From the NCBI GenBank assembly GCA_964463485.1, contig CAYXDO010000002.1, positions 62,001 to 126,000 of the forward strand: a stretch of DNA of 64,000 bases, in the 5' to 3' direction. The notes under the pieces are model-generated. The model was not told the DNA's origin and made no database searches. It was given only the letters and a program-made list of their open reading frames with translations. This stretch comes from CAYXDO01 sp964463485. GTDB taxonomy: Bacteria > Myxococcota > Kuafuiibacteriia > Kuafuiibacteriales > Kuafuiibacteriaceae. A program made the position numbers and the translations under genes. Shown one piece after another: positions 8,102-16,538 of the stretch (its first letter is position 1; every line of letters begins with the position of its first letter).

Positions 8102-9547
8102 CTACTGGAGCGCCATTCTCGAGCAATCGAAGAGCGTTCGGGTGTTGGGGTTCACTTCGCGGGTCGCGCACACCCCGAGCCCGAGGCCGAGGGTTCGAAA
8201 GTCCAGCCCAGGGCCAGCCAAACCGAAGCTTTTTTCTCCGTCCGGAGCTTCTGGATCGAACGCGGCGAGGGCGGCGAGGTTGGTTTCGGAAAAATAGCCT
8301 TCATCGGCTTGTCGCACTTGTTCGTGGACGAACCGAATCTCTCGTGAGGTGAGAGGGACGCCGAGGAACCCGGCGCGCATGATGAATGCGGCGAAATCGG
8401 GGGCGTTGTAAAAGTTCGGGAGGTCGCCGTTTTCGATCTTCGAGAAAATGTCGTCCATCCTCGTCCCCATGCCTTCGACCAATGCGCGGGCTTGGTCGAG
8501 CTCGCCTCGGCGAACGGACCAGAGCGCAGACGCTTGGTGGAAGCTCCAGAAGATGTGGCGGTTGTTGTCGTTGAGCTCCGAGAAGAGGGCGTCGGAGTCC
8601 GTGATTCCGTTGCCGCAGCGCTTGCCTCCCGAGCTGCCACGGCCGACGAGCTTCAGCGTCAGCATCGCGTCGCACTCGGCGTCGAGCGTCTGGACGAAGA
8701 TGGCGAGGCTCTCGGTGGGGATCCAAAGGTCGAGGTTCTTGTCGTAGGTCTTGATCTTGAACCCATCGTCTTCGACCTGACGGCTCCACGCCTCGTACAG
8801 CGACATGACTTCGTCGATCTCGGCTTGGGCCTCGGCCGAGAGCTCGGACTTACAAGTCTCGAGCTCGGCGAGCGCCAGCAGCATGTGACCGATGTCGTCT
8901 TTACTGCGTTTGTTCTTCACGTAGATGTCGCCCCAACTCGGATTGTCGGGAATGTGGACGTACTCGGTCGCGCCGTTGTCGAGGCCGGGGCGGTTGAGGG
9001 AGTAGTCGATGGTGATTTCGAGGCCGTGGTCTTCGTAGGTGAGGTTTTCAGGATAGAACGCTCTGGTCATCAGCACGGGAGCGTTGGGCGCGCTGGTTCG
9101 CTCCATGGCCGAGATCCATGATCCGAACCCACGCACCATCCGCCGAATGAAGGCTTCGTCTTGCGGGTCGTGGAAGAGCTTGAAGGCGTAGCAGGCGGTT
9201 TCGAGGAAGGGTGCCGTTCTCAATCCGTTGTTGTCGGCGCCGTCGTTGCTGTGGAGGAAGGTGAGCTTGTGGCCCTCGCGATGGACGCGAACGCCGCTCC
9301 ACCAAGTCGCAAAGCCAGGTCGATCGGGACGGTCGGGGTAGCCGTGTGCGAACTTGGATGCTGTCCTCAGGAATTTCGTTCGCTCGAGCAGGTCGACGTA
9401 CAGATCGGTGGCGTCTGCGAGCTCCGCGGCCGAGATCGGATCGCCGGTATCGGCGCGAACGAAGTCGAAGGGCGGGCCCGCTTCAGGCAGCGGGTCGGAC
9501 CCGCAGGAGACCGAGGTGACGAAGCAAAGGGCGAGCGCGGCGCGCAT
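8102..9547 (-). CDS. lipoprotein of unknown function (all-helical, possible glycosidase-like toroid)
   Basis: A protein of 481 residues from the ATG at 9547; longer upstream reading is not supported because the lipoprotein signal (MRAALALCFVTSVSC, acylated Cys15) begins exactly there. The mature protein is rich in Trp, Asp and aromatic clusters (GFATWWSGVRVHREG, SWGDIYVKNKRSKDD) and in helix pairs, reminiscent of alpha/alpha-toroid carbohydrate-active proteins, but no catalytic signature is certain. It stands alone, convergent with the polymerase gene. The other large lipoprotein at 16539-18626 has a comparable style (long, helical, no known domain) without obvious identity to it. Confidence 0.78.
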   Translation of the reverse strand: MRAALALCFVTSVSCGSDPLPEAGPPFDFVRADTGDPISAAELADATDLYVDLLERTKFLRTASKFAHGYPDRPDRPGFATWWSGVRVHREGHKLTFLHSNDGADNNGLRTAPFLETACYAFKLFHDPQDEAFIRRMVRGFGSWISAMERTSAPNAPVLMTRAFYPENLTYEDHGLEITIDYSLNRPGLDNGATEYVHIPDNPSWGDIYVKNKRSKDDIGHMLLALAELETCKSELSAEAQAEIDEVMSLYEAWSRQVEDDGFKIKTYDKNLDLWIPTESLAIFVQTLDAECDAMLTLKLVGRGSSGGKRCGNGITDSDALFSELNDNNRHIFWSFHQASALWSVRRGELDQARALVEGMGTRMDDIFSKIENGDLPNFYNAPDFAAFIMRAGFLGVPLTSREIRFVHEQVRQADEGYFSETNLAALAAFDPEAPDGEKSFGLAGPGLDFRTLGLGLGVCATREVNPNTRTLFDCSRMALQ

Positions 9548-9623
9548 GGGGCGCCTATAACACCGTCGGTCCGAATTCGGTGGCCCGAGTTGGGCCTCGA
9601 GCTCGATCCGTACGTGGCCATGG

Positions 9624-10055
9624 TCAGTCACCGAGTCGTCGATACTCGACGCACGTGCGGGCGAGTGAAGTGGGCTCCGGCGAGCGAAGGACTCTTGCAT
9701 CGCACATGTGCTTGAGCGCTCGGGCCATCGGAGCACAGTCGCGCTCGTGTTCGAGCTTTTGGTACTCGGCTGTTTCGTCCACTGTCCCACCGCCGAGGTA
9801 CGTCAGCCAAGTCTCGATATTTCGAGCTGGGATGACGTGAATGACGGGCTCGTCGACCGCGCGTGGATCCAGTCCAGCTGCACTCAGCGCGTTGGCAGGC
9901 TCGAGCTCGCGTTCGCCAGCGCTTCGAGTGTCCTGGTCGAGGGCCACGACAAGGGCTCGCGCAATGTGCCGCTTGGCTCGGAGTGCTCTGACTTCGGCCG
10001 CGTAGTTTTCACACAACAAGACGAGTTGCACTCGGCGGTTCACTGCCTTTCCCAC
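9624..10055 (-). CDS. small protein with Toprim-like DxD and IPxRNIETW motifs, possibly shortened
   Basis: A protein of 143 residues from a GTG start. Recognisable pieces are VQLVLLCEN at the N-terminus, VVALDQDT (residues about 36-43) and VIPARNIETWLTYLGG (about 73-88), an arrangement seen in Toprim/RloB-like proteins encoded beside AAA ATPases. The spacing between the LCE strand and the DxD strand is much shorter than I would expect, suggesting an internal deletion. It overlaps the 3' end of the truncated ATPase gene by 16 bp, so the two are coupled. Assignment to a nuclease of a defence pair is inference from motif style and neighbourhood. Confidence 0.6.
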   Translation of the reverse strand: MGKAVNRRVQLVLLCENYAAEVRALRAKRHIARALVVALDQDTRSAGERELEPANALSAAGLDPRAVDEPVIHVIPARNIETWLTYLGGGTVDETAEYQKLEHERDCAPMARALKHMCDARVLRSPEPTSLARTCVEYRRLGD

Positions 10056-10768
10056 CCCCGTGCGATGACCGTCGAAAGTCTCATTCCGCCGTCGAGCGGG
10101 ATCGCGGACAGCAGGGAGACTCGGGTGACGCCCGTTGTTTCTCGTTCGAGGAGGTGGCCGTGTTTCGACGCGAGATAGTCAATCACCTCGGGATTGTGCG
10201 AACAGAGGATGGCTTGCTCGAGACCCGCGCCGGCAGCGTCCGAGAGCTCGACGAGCCATGGCTGAATTTCCGGCAAAGAAACATAATTGTCGGGCTCGTC
10301 GATCAGAAGAGTATAACCTCGGCCCGAGGTCAGGCGAATGAGTGCATACAGGGCCATCAACGCTCGCTGACCATCGGATAGCTCGTCGAGTGCGAGCTCA
10401 TGGCGAGCCTCGCCTTCACCGAAGACGACCAGGAATACGCGAGCCTCTCGACCAACCCGCTCGAGTCGGATGCCCTGGAAGCCGTCGAGGACCTCCCTCA
10501 GGGCCTGGATGAAACCGCCCATGGCGTCTTGGTGCTCCTGAGACGAGTGCCGATACCAAGCCGCGAAGTTAGATCCATCGCGTGCGAGCATGTTGTCCTC
10601 GGACGATGATTCTGTGGCAAAGGCGCTTGGATAGAGTCCGCAAACCAGAAGCTTGCGAATGAATTCGAGGAATCGAGTGAGTCGCTGGTTGTCGTTCCGT
10701 GGTGATACGCGGGCCAAGGCCGATTCGGTCCAGTCCGAACAACGAATGCTTCGTCGACAAAGACTCAA
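10040..10768 (-). pseudogene. N-terminally truncated AAA_21/OLD-type ATPase fragment
   Basis: The 242-residue frame has the second half of an ABC-like AAA ATPase: a signature-like SDGQRALMALYALI, a Walker B YTLLIDEPDNYVS and a switch strand AILCSHNPEVIDYLASKHG. There is no Walker A (GxxGxGKS) anywhere upstream; the frame begins at a TTG inside the stop codon of the maf/yceF gene (TTGA overlap). About 100-150 N-terminal residues are therefore missing compared with intact family members. It may be a dead remnant of an ATPase-nuclease defence pair, or a fragment still translated by coupling to yceF. ATP binding by this fragment alone is unlikely. Confidence 0.65.
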
Positions 10769-11349
10769 AGCGGGTCGGCACCCCAGTCGCTCAGGAACTC
10801 AGTGAGCTTCATGAGCGGCAGGCCTTCGATCGCTGACGGGTCATCTCCTCGTATTCGGGAGAACAGGCCGATTCCTTTGGCCTCCAGGCGATAGGATCCT
10901 GCGCAGTCGAGCGGGCTGTCGGCGATGACGTAACGTACGATCTGATCTGCTTTCAGCCTCCTCAGCGTCAGCTCGTGGACGTCCACGTGGAGCCTGGTGA
11001 GTTTTTTCTGAGTATCTATGACGCAGAGGCCGGTGACGAGGCGATGAGTACGACCGTTGAGACGTTCGAGTTGCTGAATCGCCCGCTCCTCGGTGAGAGG
11101 CTTTCCGAACACCTCGTCGTCGACCGCGACACACTGGTCGGAGCCGATGACGATCGCGTTCGGGTGGCTCGACGCGACGCTCGCGGCTTTGATTTCGGCG
11201 AGCCGTCGCACCATCTCTTCGGGCTTCAGGAGTCGATAGGCGCTCTCGTCCACTCGGGGATCGGCGATTTCGAACGCCACCCCGAGGCGTTCGAGGAGCT
11301 TCTTTCTGTAGGGCGAGGTGGAGGCGAGGATGATCTTTCGTTTGCTCAT
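10765..11349 (-). CDS. yceF: Maf/YceF-type nucleotide pyrophosphatase
   Basis: A protein of 194 residues from the ATG at 11349. It matches the YceF branch (7-methyl-GTP pyrophosphatase in E. coli) along its whole length: ILASTSPYRKKLLERLG at the N-terminus, PRVDE, IVIGSDQCVAVDDEVFGKPL with the catalytic Asp of GSDQ, and the C-terminal SPLDCAGSYRLEAKGIGLF and DPSAIEGLPL. The enzyme hydrolyses modified nucleoside triphosphates and is thought to keep them out of nucleic acids. Its stop overlaps the TTG start of the ATPase fragment downstream. Longer upstream reading into residues rich in Pro/Ser is antisense noise. Confidence 0.93.
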   Translation of the reverse strand: MSKRKIILASTSPYRKKLLERLGVAFEIADPRVDESAYRLLKPEEMVRRLAEIKAASVASSHPNAIVIGSDQCVAVDDEVFGKPLTEERAIQQLERLNGRTHRLVTGLCVIDTQKKLTRLHVDVHELTLRRLKADQIVRYVIADSPLDCAGSYRLEAKGIGLFSRIRGDDPSAIEGLPLMKLTEFLSDWGADPL

Positions 11350-11386
11350 GTCGAGAAGCTCGGTTGGCAGGTTTCGAGGGGACTCA

Positions 11387-12727
11387 TCAGGACTCTCGAA
11401 GATTTTGGTTTTTTGCGATGGAGAGCTCTCCGGAGTCGCGGTCGAGGCTGAGCTCTCCCCCTTGGGGCCCAGCGAGGGCGAGGCCGTGATCGTCGCCCGG
11501 CTGTTTGGCGTGGATGGTGGAAATGGCGAGCTCGAGCGCGCGCCGTTCGCGGGCCGTGGCGGCCGAAGTGAGCTCACGTAGGCGCGGCACGACCTCGTTG
11601 CCGGCGAGCCGAGCGAGCGCATCGATGGCCGCGATCCGTGCGGACTCTCCGCGGGCGGAGTCATACGGAGAGTCTGGAGCGAGAAACGAGAGGAGCTTTG
11701 GGATCGCGGCGGCTTCGCGAAGCTCACCGAGGGTCGTGGCGAGCCGTTCGGCGACGTGCGGGTTTGGGGGCGCCAAGCGGATCAGGGAGGGCACGGCCTC
11801 CGTCCATCGTTGCCGAGCGATTTCGTCGAGGATGGACCAGGCCACGCTCGCGCTTCCGTCCTCGAGCGCTCGCACGACGATCGGGACGCTGACGGAGCGA
11901 GGCGTGGCGCGGGCGATGTGGAGCAGCGCTTGCTCGCGGAGTTGGTCGGACAGGAAGCGATCGGCGGCGAGATCTTTCATGACTTCGAGGTCGGCCGGGT
12001 GAGTGCTGCGGGCGACCTCGAATCGAACGGCGGGGCTATCGGAAGATTTCCCGTCGCGGCGGAGCGCTGCTGCCTCTCGGGATTCCGGATAAGCGTCGAG
12101 CAAGGCCGCGGTGGCCATGGCGCGCAACTCATCGGACCCCGCGCCGAGCGCGGCTTCGAGCAGGCCTCCTGGGACACTCATGCGCTCGAGATTCTCCGCG
12201 ATCGATTCCAAGGCATACACACAAGCCGAGAAGGTGCCGGTGCCGAGTCGCGAGCCGCGGACGTCGAGCTCGAGCTCGGGGGACTCGTCGAAGGTCGAGA
12301 GCGCCAGCCGTTCGCCGTCGAGGAGCCGCAGGGGGGAGAGGGCGCCGAGCATCGCGAGCGCAACGGGCTCGGACCCGGAGATCTCGGGACGGTGAAGCAC
12401 GGTGGCGTGGAAGGTCCAATCCGCGGGGACGGCTGGGGACACGGCGAACTTGATCACGAGAAGCTCCAGCGAGGAGCCGTGGTGGGCGCGGATGCGAGCG
12501 CTCTCCGAGGGTGACAGCTCATGTACGCTCCGGTCGAGCTCGAAGGTCGTGTGCACCGCGCGGCAGTCATAGCGGACGAGGCCTCGCGGCGAGAAACCAA
12601 GCTTGGCGATCCGCGCGCGAAGAATCAGCCGGTAGGCCGTGAGCGTGATCCAGCCGAGGCCGTAGTACGGGATCACGAACGCGCTCAAGGCGAGCAGAGC
12701 AGCGAGGAGGGTGATCAGCGCGAACAT
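11387..12727 (-). CDS. membrane-anchored HEAT-repeat protein
   Basis: A protein of 446 residues. The first 35 residues form one long hydrophobic anchor (LITLLAALLALSAFVIPYYG), followed by a beta-rich domain (about 40-165) and then about six HEAT-type helix pairs to residue 410, with phrases such as DELRAMATAALLDAYPESR and AAIPKLLSFLAPDSPYDSAR. Unknown function; HEAT scaffolds bind partner proteins. It lies 26 bp downstream of the Hsp70-like gene on the same strand, so the pair is probably an operon and the HEAT protein a candidate co-factor or client adaptor of that chaperone-like ATPase. Confidence 0.8.
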   Translation of the reverse strand: MFALITLLAALLALSAFVIPYYGLGWITLTAYRLILRARIAKLGFSPRGLVRYDCRAVHTTFELDRSVHELSPSESARIRAHHGSSLELLVIKFAVSPAVPADWTFHATVLHRPEISGSEPVALAMLGALSPLRLLDGERLALSTFDESPELELDVRGSRLGTGTFSACVYALESIAENLERMSVPGGLLEAALGAGSDELRAMATAALLDAYPESREAAALRRDGKSSDSPAVRFEVARSTHPADLEVMKDLAADRFLSDQLREQALLHIARATPRSVSVPIVVRALEDGSASVAWSILDEIARQRWTEAVPSLIRLAPPNPHVAERLATTLGELREAAAIPKLLSFLAPDSPYDSARGESARIAAIDALARLAGNEVVPRLRELTSAATARERRALELAISTIHAKQPGDDHGLALAGPQGGELSLDRDSGELSIAKNQNLRES

Positions 12728-12752
12728 CGTGCGGTCCTCGCGGGTCCCGTCA

Positions 12753-14456
12753 TCACAACAAGCGTACGACGGGCTCCTCCTTCATCAAAAGTTTCTTGGT
12801 CTTCAAGTCGTAGACGGTGGCGAAGAGCCAGCGGTCCTGATTCACGCCGAAGGATATCTCGAGGCGCGGGCGTCGATCGTTGGGTTGGTGGGGGGGCTTG
12901 AGGTAGCCGAGAGTGGGGTTCGATTCGTTGAGCGGAACGACGAGAGGCTTTCCGGGCTCGCCGCCGCGTCCGCCGATCTTGTGAAGGTTCCCCTTTTCAT
13001 CCCACGCGAAGCGGCGTTCGTCGTCGATGGATCGGCCGATCTCGGAGATCACGAGCTTGAAGAGGGTCTCTTCTTCACCGAGCGAGCACGTCGGGACGAG
13101 CTGTCGTTTCCAGAAGTCCGAGTTCGTGGGGAAGCGCGTGCCGCGCGGAACCACGATCGTGTATTCCTTTTCGTGAGTCTTGGCGTTGTAGGTCGTGAAC
13201 GCGTAGTCGTGTACGATGAAGTCAGACTGCGTGAAGCTCTCGGAGGCGAACGCGCAGGCGCCGTAGGCGACTGCCTCGAAGGGCTGCCACGCGCGCACGC
13301 GGTCGCGACCGAACCTCTTTTCGAACATCGGATAGATCCCCGGCAAGAGCGTGGAGCCTCCGACCATGAGGACGTCGTCGATGTCTCGTTCATCGACGCC
13401 TCGGGCCTTGGCGTCTTCGAAGAGCTTCGAGAGGCAGTCGTCGAGCTCCTTCAGAAGTCCGCGTCGCTCTAAGATCTCCGCGACCATTTCGCGCGAGACT
13501 TCGAGGCTCGAGCCATCGCGGCCACGCATTTTTGCTTCGAAATTTCCGAGCTCGTCCGGTCGAATCAGCGTGAAGGTGTCTTTGTCGCGGAAGTACACCG
13601 CCTCCTTGACGCGGCAAGCTTCGACCAGCATCAATCGATTCCAGAAGACGTCGTCTTCGTCGGAGTCGTCGCGGACCGGTTGATCGAGGATCTTGCAGAA
13701 CTCTTCGAGGAGCCATCGGTCCACCGTTCGGCCTCCGAGGTCGCGACCCTCCTTGGCGATCACGCGCCCTTGACCACCCTGAACCTCCTTGGCGCTCAAG
13801 CCCACGAGCGCGATGTCGAGAGTGCCTCCGCCGAAATCCACGACCAGCACCAGCCTGTCCTTGCCTATGTTGAGGCCGTAACCGATCGCGGCGGCCACGG
13901 GCTCGTCGATGAATCGCACGCGCTTGACACCGAGCCGCTTCATCAAGGTCAAGATCTCGGCCCGGTAGGACTCGAACGATTCGACGGGCGTAGTCACCGC
14001 CAGATCGCGGATCCGTTCGCCGGTCTCTCTCTTCACTTCGGCGAACAACTCGCGAACGAATAGACGAGTGACGTCGCGCGCCGAAAAGCCTTTTCCGCCG
14101 GCCTTGGCGATGGGCTTGAGGGCCTCGCGCGTGAGGTAGGGCTTGAAGGTCGGGACGAAGTTCGGACGAGTGACGCCTTCGTTCTGCTCGAGAGCGGGCC
14201 GACCGATCAGCGCCTGCTGGCCCACGAAGAAGCGTTTGGCGATCGGCGGCCATGCGCCGAGCCGGTCCATGATCGTCGGGTCCGCGATGATCTGAGTGCT
14301 CGACGGGATCAGCCGGGGCGCTTCCAAGTGATCTTCTCCGCCGGGCCGACGACACACGTTCGGGAGCTCGAGGAGCCGCGGTCGATAAGCGGACGCGTCC
14401 CATCGCGCGATCGCAGTATTCGTCGTGCCGAGATCGATCGCCCAAGCAGAAGACAC
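12753..14456 (-). CDS. Hsp70-like (DnaK-related) ATPase with a non-canonical C-terminus
   Basis: A protein of 567 residues if started at the GTG at 14456, directly ahead of the first conserved motif AIDLGTTNTAIARW. The phosphate-2 motif VVDFGGGTLDIAL (about residue 205), the interdomain FIDEPVAAAIGYG and the adenosine motif VLMVGGSTLLPGI (about 362) are all present, so nucleotide binding is expected. The C-terminal 180 residues do not resemble the normal substrate-binding domain of the true DnaK at 37958-39799; they hold strand-rich text such as KEYTIVVPRGTRFPTNSD. Myxococcota often carry such divergent Hsp70s. It is divergent from a TetR gene and likely co-transcribed with the HEAT protein gene. 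Confidence 0.88.
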   Translation of the reverse strand: MSSAWAIDLGTTNTAIARWDASAYRPRLLELPNVCRRPGGEDHLEAPRLIPSSTQIIADPTIMDRLGAWPPIAKRFFVGQQALIGRPALEQNEGVTRPNFVPTFKPYLTREALKPIAKAGGKGFSARDVTRLFVRELFAEVKRETGERIRDLAVTTPVESFESYRAEILTLMKRLGVKRVRFIDEPVAAAIGYGLNIGKDRLVLVVDFGGGTLDIALVGLSAKEVQGGQGRVIAKEGRDLGGRTVDRWLLEEFCKILDQPVRDDSDEDDVFWNRLMLVEACRVKEAVYFRDKDTFTLIRPDELGNFEAKMRGRDGSSLEVSREMVAEILERRGLLKELDDCLSKLFEDAKARGVDERDIDDVLMVGGSTLLPGIYPMFEKRFGRDRVRAWQPFEAVAYGACAFASESFTQSDFIVHDYAFTTYNAKTHEKEYTIVVPRGTRFPTNSDFWKRQLVPTCSLGEEETLFKLVISEIGRSIDDERRFAWDEKGNLHKIGGRGGEPGKPLVVPLNESNPTLGYLKPPHQPNDRRPRLEISFGVNQDRWLFATVYDLKTKKLLMKEEPVVRLL

Positions 14457-14480
14457 AGATAAGCCATTGTACCTGACCCG

Positions 14481-14501
14481 CGTGCCAACCGGCCTGCCAC
14501 G
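14481..14501. promoter_or_regulatory. candidate TetR operator between divergent genes
   Basis: An imperfect 21 bp palindrome (CGTG...CACG ends, 7 of 10 half-site pairs matching) lies in the 52 bp between the chosen starts of the Hsp70-like gene and the TetR gene. Position and symmetry suit autoregulation, but the match is modest and no second site was seen. Confidence 0.3.
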
Positions 14502-14508
14502 CAGACAG

Positions 14509-15150
14509 GTGTGTGGTAGGACTGAGGGACTGCCCCGCCCCAAGAACACCGATGAACGCCGGGCCCAGATCGTTCAGGCGATGATTTCCGTGATGGCGCG
14601 GGTGGGGTACGCGCGGGCGACGATGCCCGAGGTTGCGCGCACAGTTGGGTTGTCCCAGGGCCTCTTGCACTACCACTTCGACAACAAGCTTCAGATTCTG
14701 CTCGCGGTCGTCGACCACCTCGCGGTCTCGATGCGGACCCGCTCGGAGCGAATGCTGAGTGAGTCGGAGCCGGATGCGGATGCGCGGCTCGCTGCGTTCG
14801 TGCGGGCTCGACTGGGTCGCGGGGACGGAGAGAATGCGGACGCCGTGGCGTGTTGGGTTGCGTTGGGGGCCGAGGCCATTCAGCAGCCCGAGGTTCGGCT
14901 GGTGTACGCGCGGGCCGTCGAGGCGGAGCTCGAGGCGCTCGAAGGCCTCGTTCGCGAGGCGTTGATGACGCGCAATCGCCACGTCGAGGACGCACGCCCG
15001 ATCGCGCTCTCGGTGTACGCGGCCATTCAGGGCATTTTTCAGGTCGGCGCGGCGTGCCCGGGGACGGTGCCTTCGGGATCGGGCGCACAGATGGTGACTC
15101 GGCTGGCCGAGGCGTTGCTTGCTGCGTCGCGTGAGCCCCGGATCGAGTAG
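14509..15150 (+). CDS. TetR/AcrR-family transcriptional regulator (BetI-like)
   Basis: A protein of 213 residues from a GTG at 14509; the conserved part begins with PRPKNTDERRAQI. The helix-turn-helix reads VARVGYARATMPEVARTVGLSQGLLHYHFDNK, typical of TetR proteins, with the LLHYHF recognition segment seen in BetI-type members. The ligand domain (about residues 75-213) is helical with a conserved Trp-Val-Ala-Leu-Gly-Ala start. No TetR-controlled transporter is adjacent, so the divergent Hsp70-like/HEAT pair is the natural target besides itself. Confidence 0.87.
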   Translation: MCGRTEGLPRPKNTDERRAQIVQAMISVMARVGYARATMPEVARTVGLSQGLLHYHFDNKLQILLAVVDHLAVSMRTRSERMLSESEPDADARLAAFVRARLGRGDGENADAVACWVALGAEAIQQPEVRLVYARAVEAELEALEGLVREALMTRNRHVEDARPIALSVYAAIQGIFQVGAACPGTVPSGSGAQMVTRLAEALLAASREPRIE

Positions 15151-15156
15151 GGCCGC

Positions 15157-15176
15157 GGAGCCTTTTTCAGCGACCT
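15157..15176. repeat. 20 bp dispersed repeat copy
   Basis: GGAGCCTTTTTCAGCGACCT immediately after the TetR stop is identical to 26380-26399, where it forms one end of an inverted-repeat element. Here only a single end was found, possibly doing duty as a remnant or a 3'-end signal with its T-run. Confidence 0.75.
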
Positions 15177-15241
15177 TCGAGGCCGCGACGAATGTGTTGG
15201 TCCGGCTTGCCTAACCCGCTCGGTCCCGCGATCATGCGTTC

Positions 15242-16534
15242 GTGCGTAGGTTTGGCTGGGCTCTGAGTTTCGCGATCGGTTTGTTCGGGTGCTCGGAGCC
15301 CACGGTCGAGCTCGCGGGGTGCGGGGATGAGTGCCAGGAGCCGAGCAAGCCGACCGATCCGACGAAGCCCGGCAAGCCCGCCGACCCTGGGCCCAAGGAT
15401 ATGGTTTGTGCTCCTAGGATCTCGTTCGAGACGACGGTCTTCGGCCAGGAGGACCCCATTCGGGACCTCCGGGCGTTCGCGCCGAAGGTTGCGAGCGGTG
15501 AGGTGTTGTTCGAGGCGGCCGGCACGATCTCGAGCAACTCACCCGACGACGCCGAGATCGTCGCTTATTCTCCGCTGACACAGGCGCAGCGCCAACTCAC
15601 TCGGAACGACGTCGACGACGAGCTCATCGACGCCCGAGATGGGGCGATGTTGGTGTTGAGAACGGGCGAGGTCGCCCAGCTGCTGTATGTCGATGAAGAC
15701 GGAGAGGTCGTTCTCGAGGAGCAACCATCGACGTGGCGGCCGCTCCTCGAGGAGATCCGTTTCGACGGGAGTCAGGCTCGGTACGTGGAGCGAAAGCGGG
15801 TCGCGTTCGAGGTGGACGGAGAGATCCTGTTCTTCGACGGTATTCGGGCTCGGTCGGTCTCTTCTGGGCTGACCAACCCATCGGGACCCTATCTACACGG
15901 GAATCTCGTGACTTTTTCGGCGTCCGACGGACATGACTCGGAGGTGTATTTGGCGGGGCCGGATGGCACGTTGCGGCTGAGTGACGACGAGACCGAGGAC
16001 GTGCGTCCGGTGATTTCTTGGTCTGACGTTTTTTGGATCTCCGATGGCGCGCTCGAGGCTCACTACGCCTCCGGATCGTCCGAGACTCTTCATCCGGGCC
16101 CCTGCAGCCCGCCGGTGGCGTACGAGCAGCTCGTGCTTTCGTCGTGTAAGAACGAGGCCGGCGAGTGGGAGCTCACGATGTTTCGCGAGAAGCCGAAGGT
16201 GTTGGCGCGGCTTCTGCAGCCGCCGCAGGTCGCGGCGCTCGATGCCCACGGAGTTGCCTATCTCGAGTATGACGAAGGGGAGCCCTGCACGGGGGGTGGG
16301 TCGGGGGCGCTCCGGTACTTGGATTTCGAGACCGGGGAGTCGGCGGAGCTCGCTCGGGTAGGGGTGCCCTGCCTGTGTTGCGACGCGTTCTGGCCGCCGC
16401 CGGCGCTGTCCCTGGTCGAGGACGTGGTCGCCTGGAATTACGCGGAGCCGAATGAGTCGCAGGGTCCGTTTGGCTCGCCCGCTCGGTTTGGAGTGGCGTT
16501 GGTTCGGCGGGAGCGGGTATGCGCTCCGAAGTGA
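15242..16534 (+). CDS. lipoprotein, probable beta-propeller (TolB/WD40-like), unknown function
   Basis: A protein of 430 residues with a short lipoprotein signal (ALSFAIGLFGC, Cys17), a Pro/Lys spacer (residues about 30-50) and then repeated strand patterns of the type LVTFSASDGHDSEVYLAGPDG and WISDGALEAHY, as in beta-propellers reporting 'event in the data' style blades. A cluster of cysteines (VPCLCCD) lies near the C-terminus. It overlaps nothing and ends 5 bp from the convergent lipoprotein gene. No enzyme motif was recognised. Confidence 0.78.
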   Translation: MRRFGWALSFAIGLFGCSEPTVELAGCGDECQEPSKPTDPTKPGKPADPGPKDMVCAPRISFETTVFGQEDPIRDLRAFAPKVASGEVLFEAAGTISSNSPDDAEIVAYSPLTQAQRQLTRNDVDDELIDARDGAMLVLRTGEVAQLLYVDEDGEVVLEEQPSTWRPLLEEIRFDGSQARYVERKRVAFEVDGEILFFDGIRARSVSSGLTNPSGPYLHGNLVTFSASDGHDSEVYLAGPDGTLRLSDDETEDVRPVISWSDVFWISDGALEAHYASGSSETLHPGPCSPPVAYEQLVLSSCKNEAGEWELTMFREKPKVLARLLQPPQVAALDAHGVAYLEYDEGEPCTGGGSGALRYLDFETGESAELARVGVPCLCCDAFWPPPALSLVEDVVAWNYAEPNESQGPFGSPARFGVALVRRERVCAPK

Positions 16535-16538
16535 CTCG

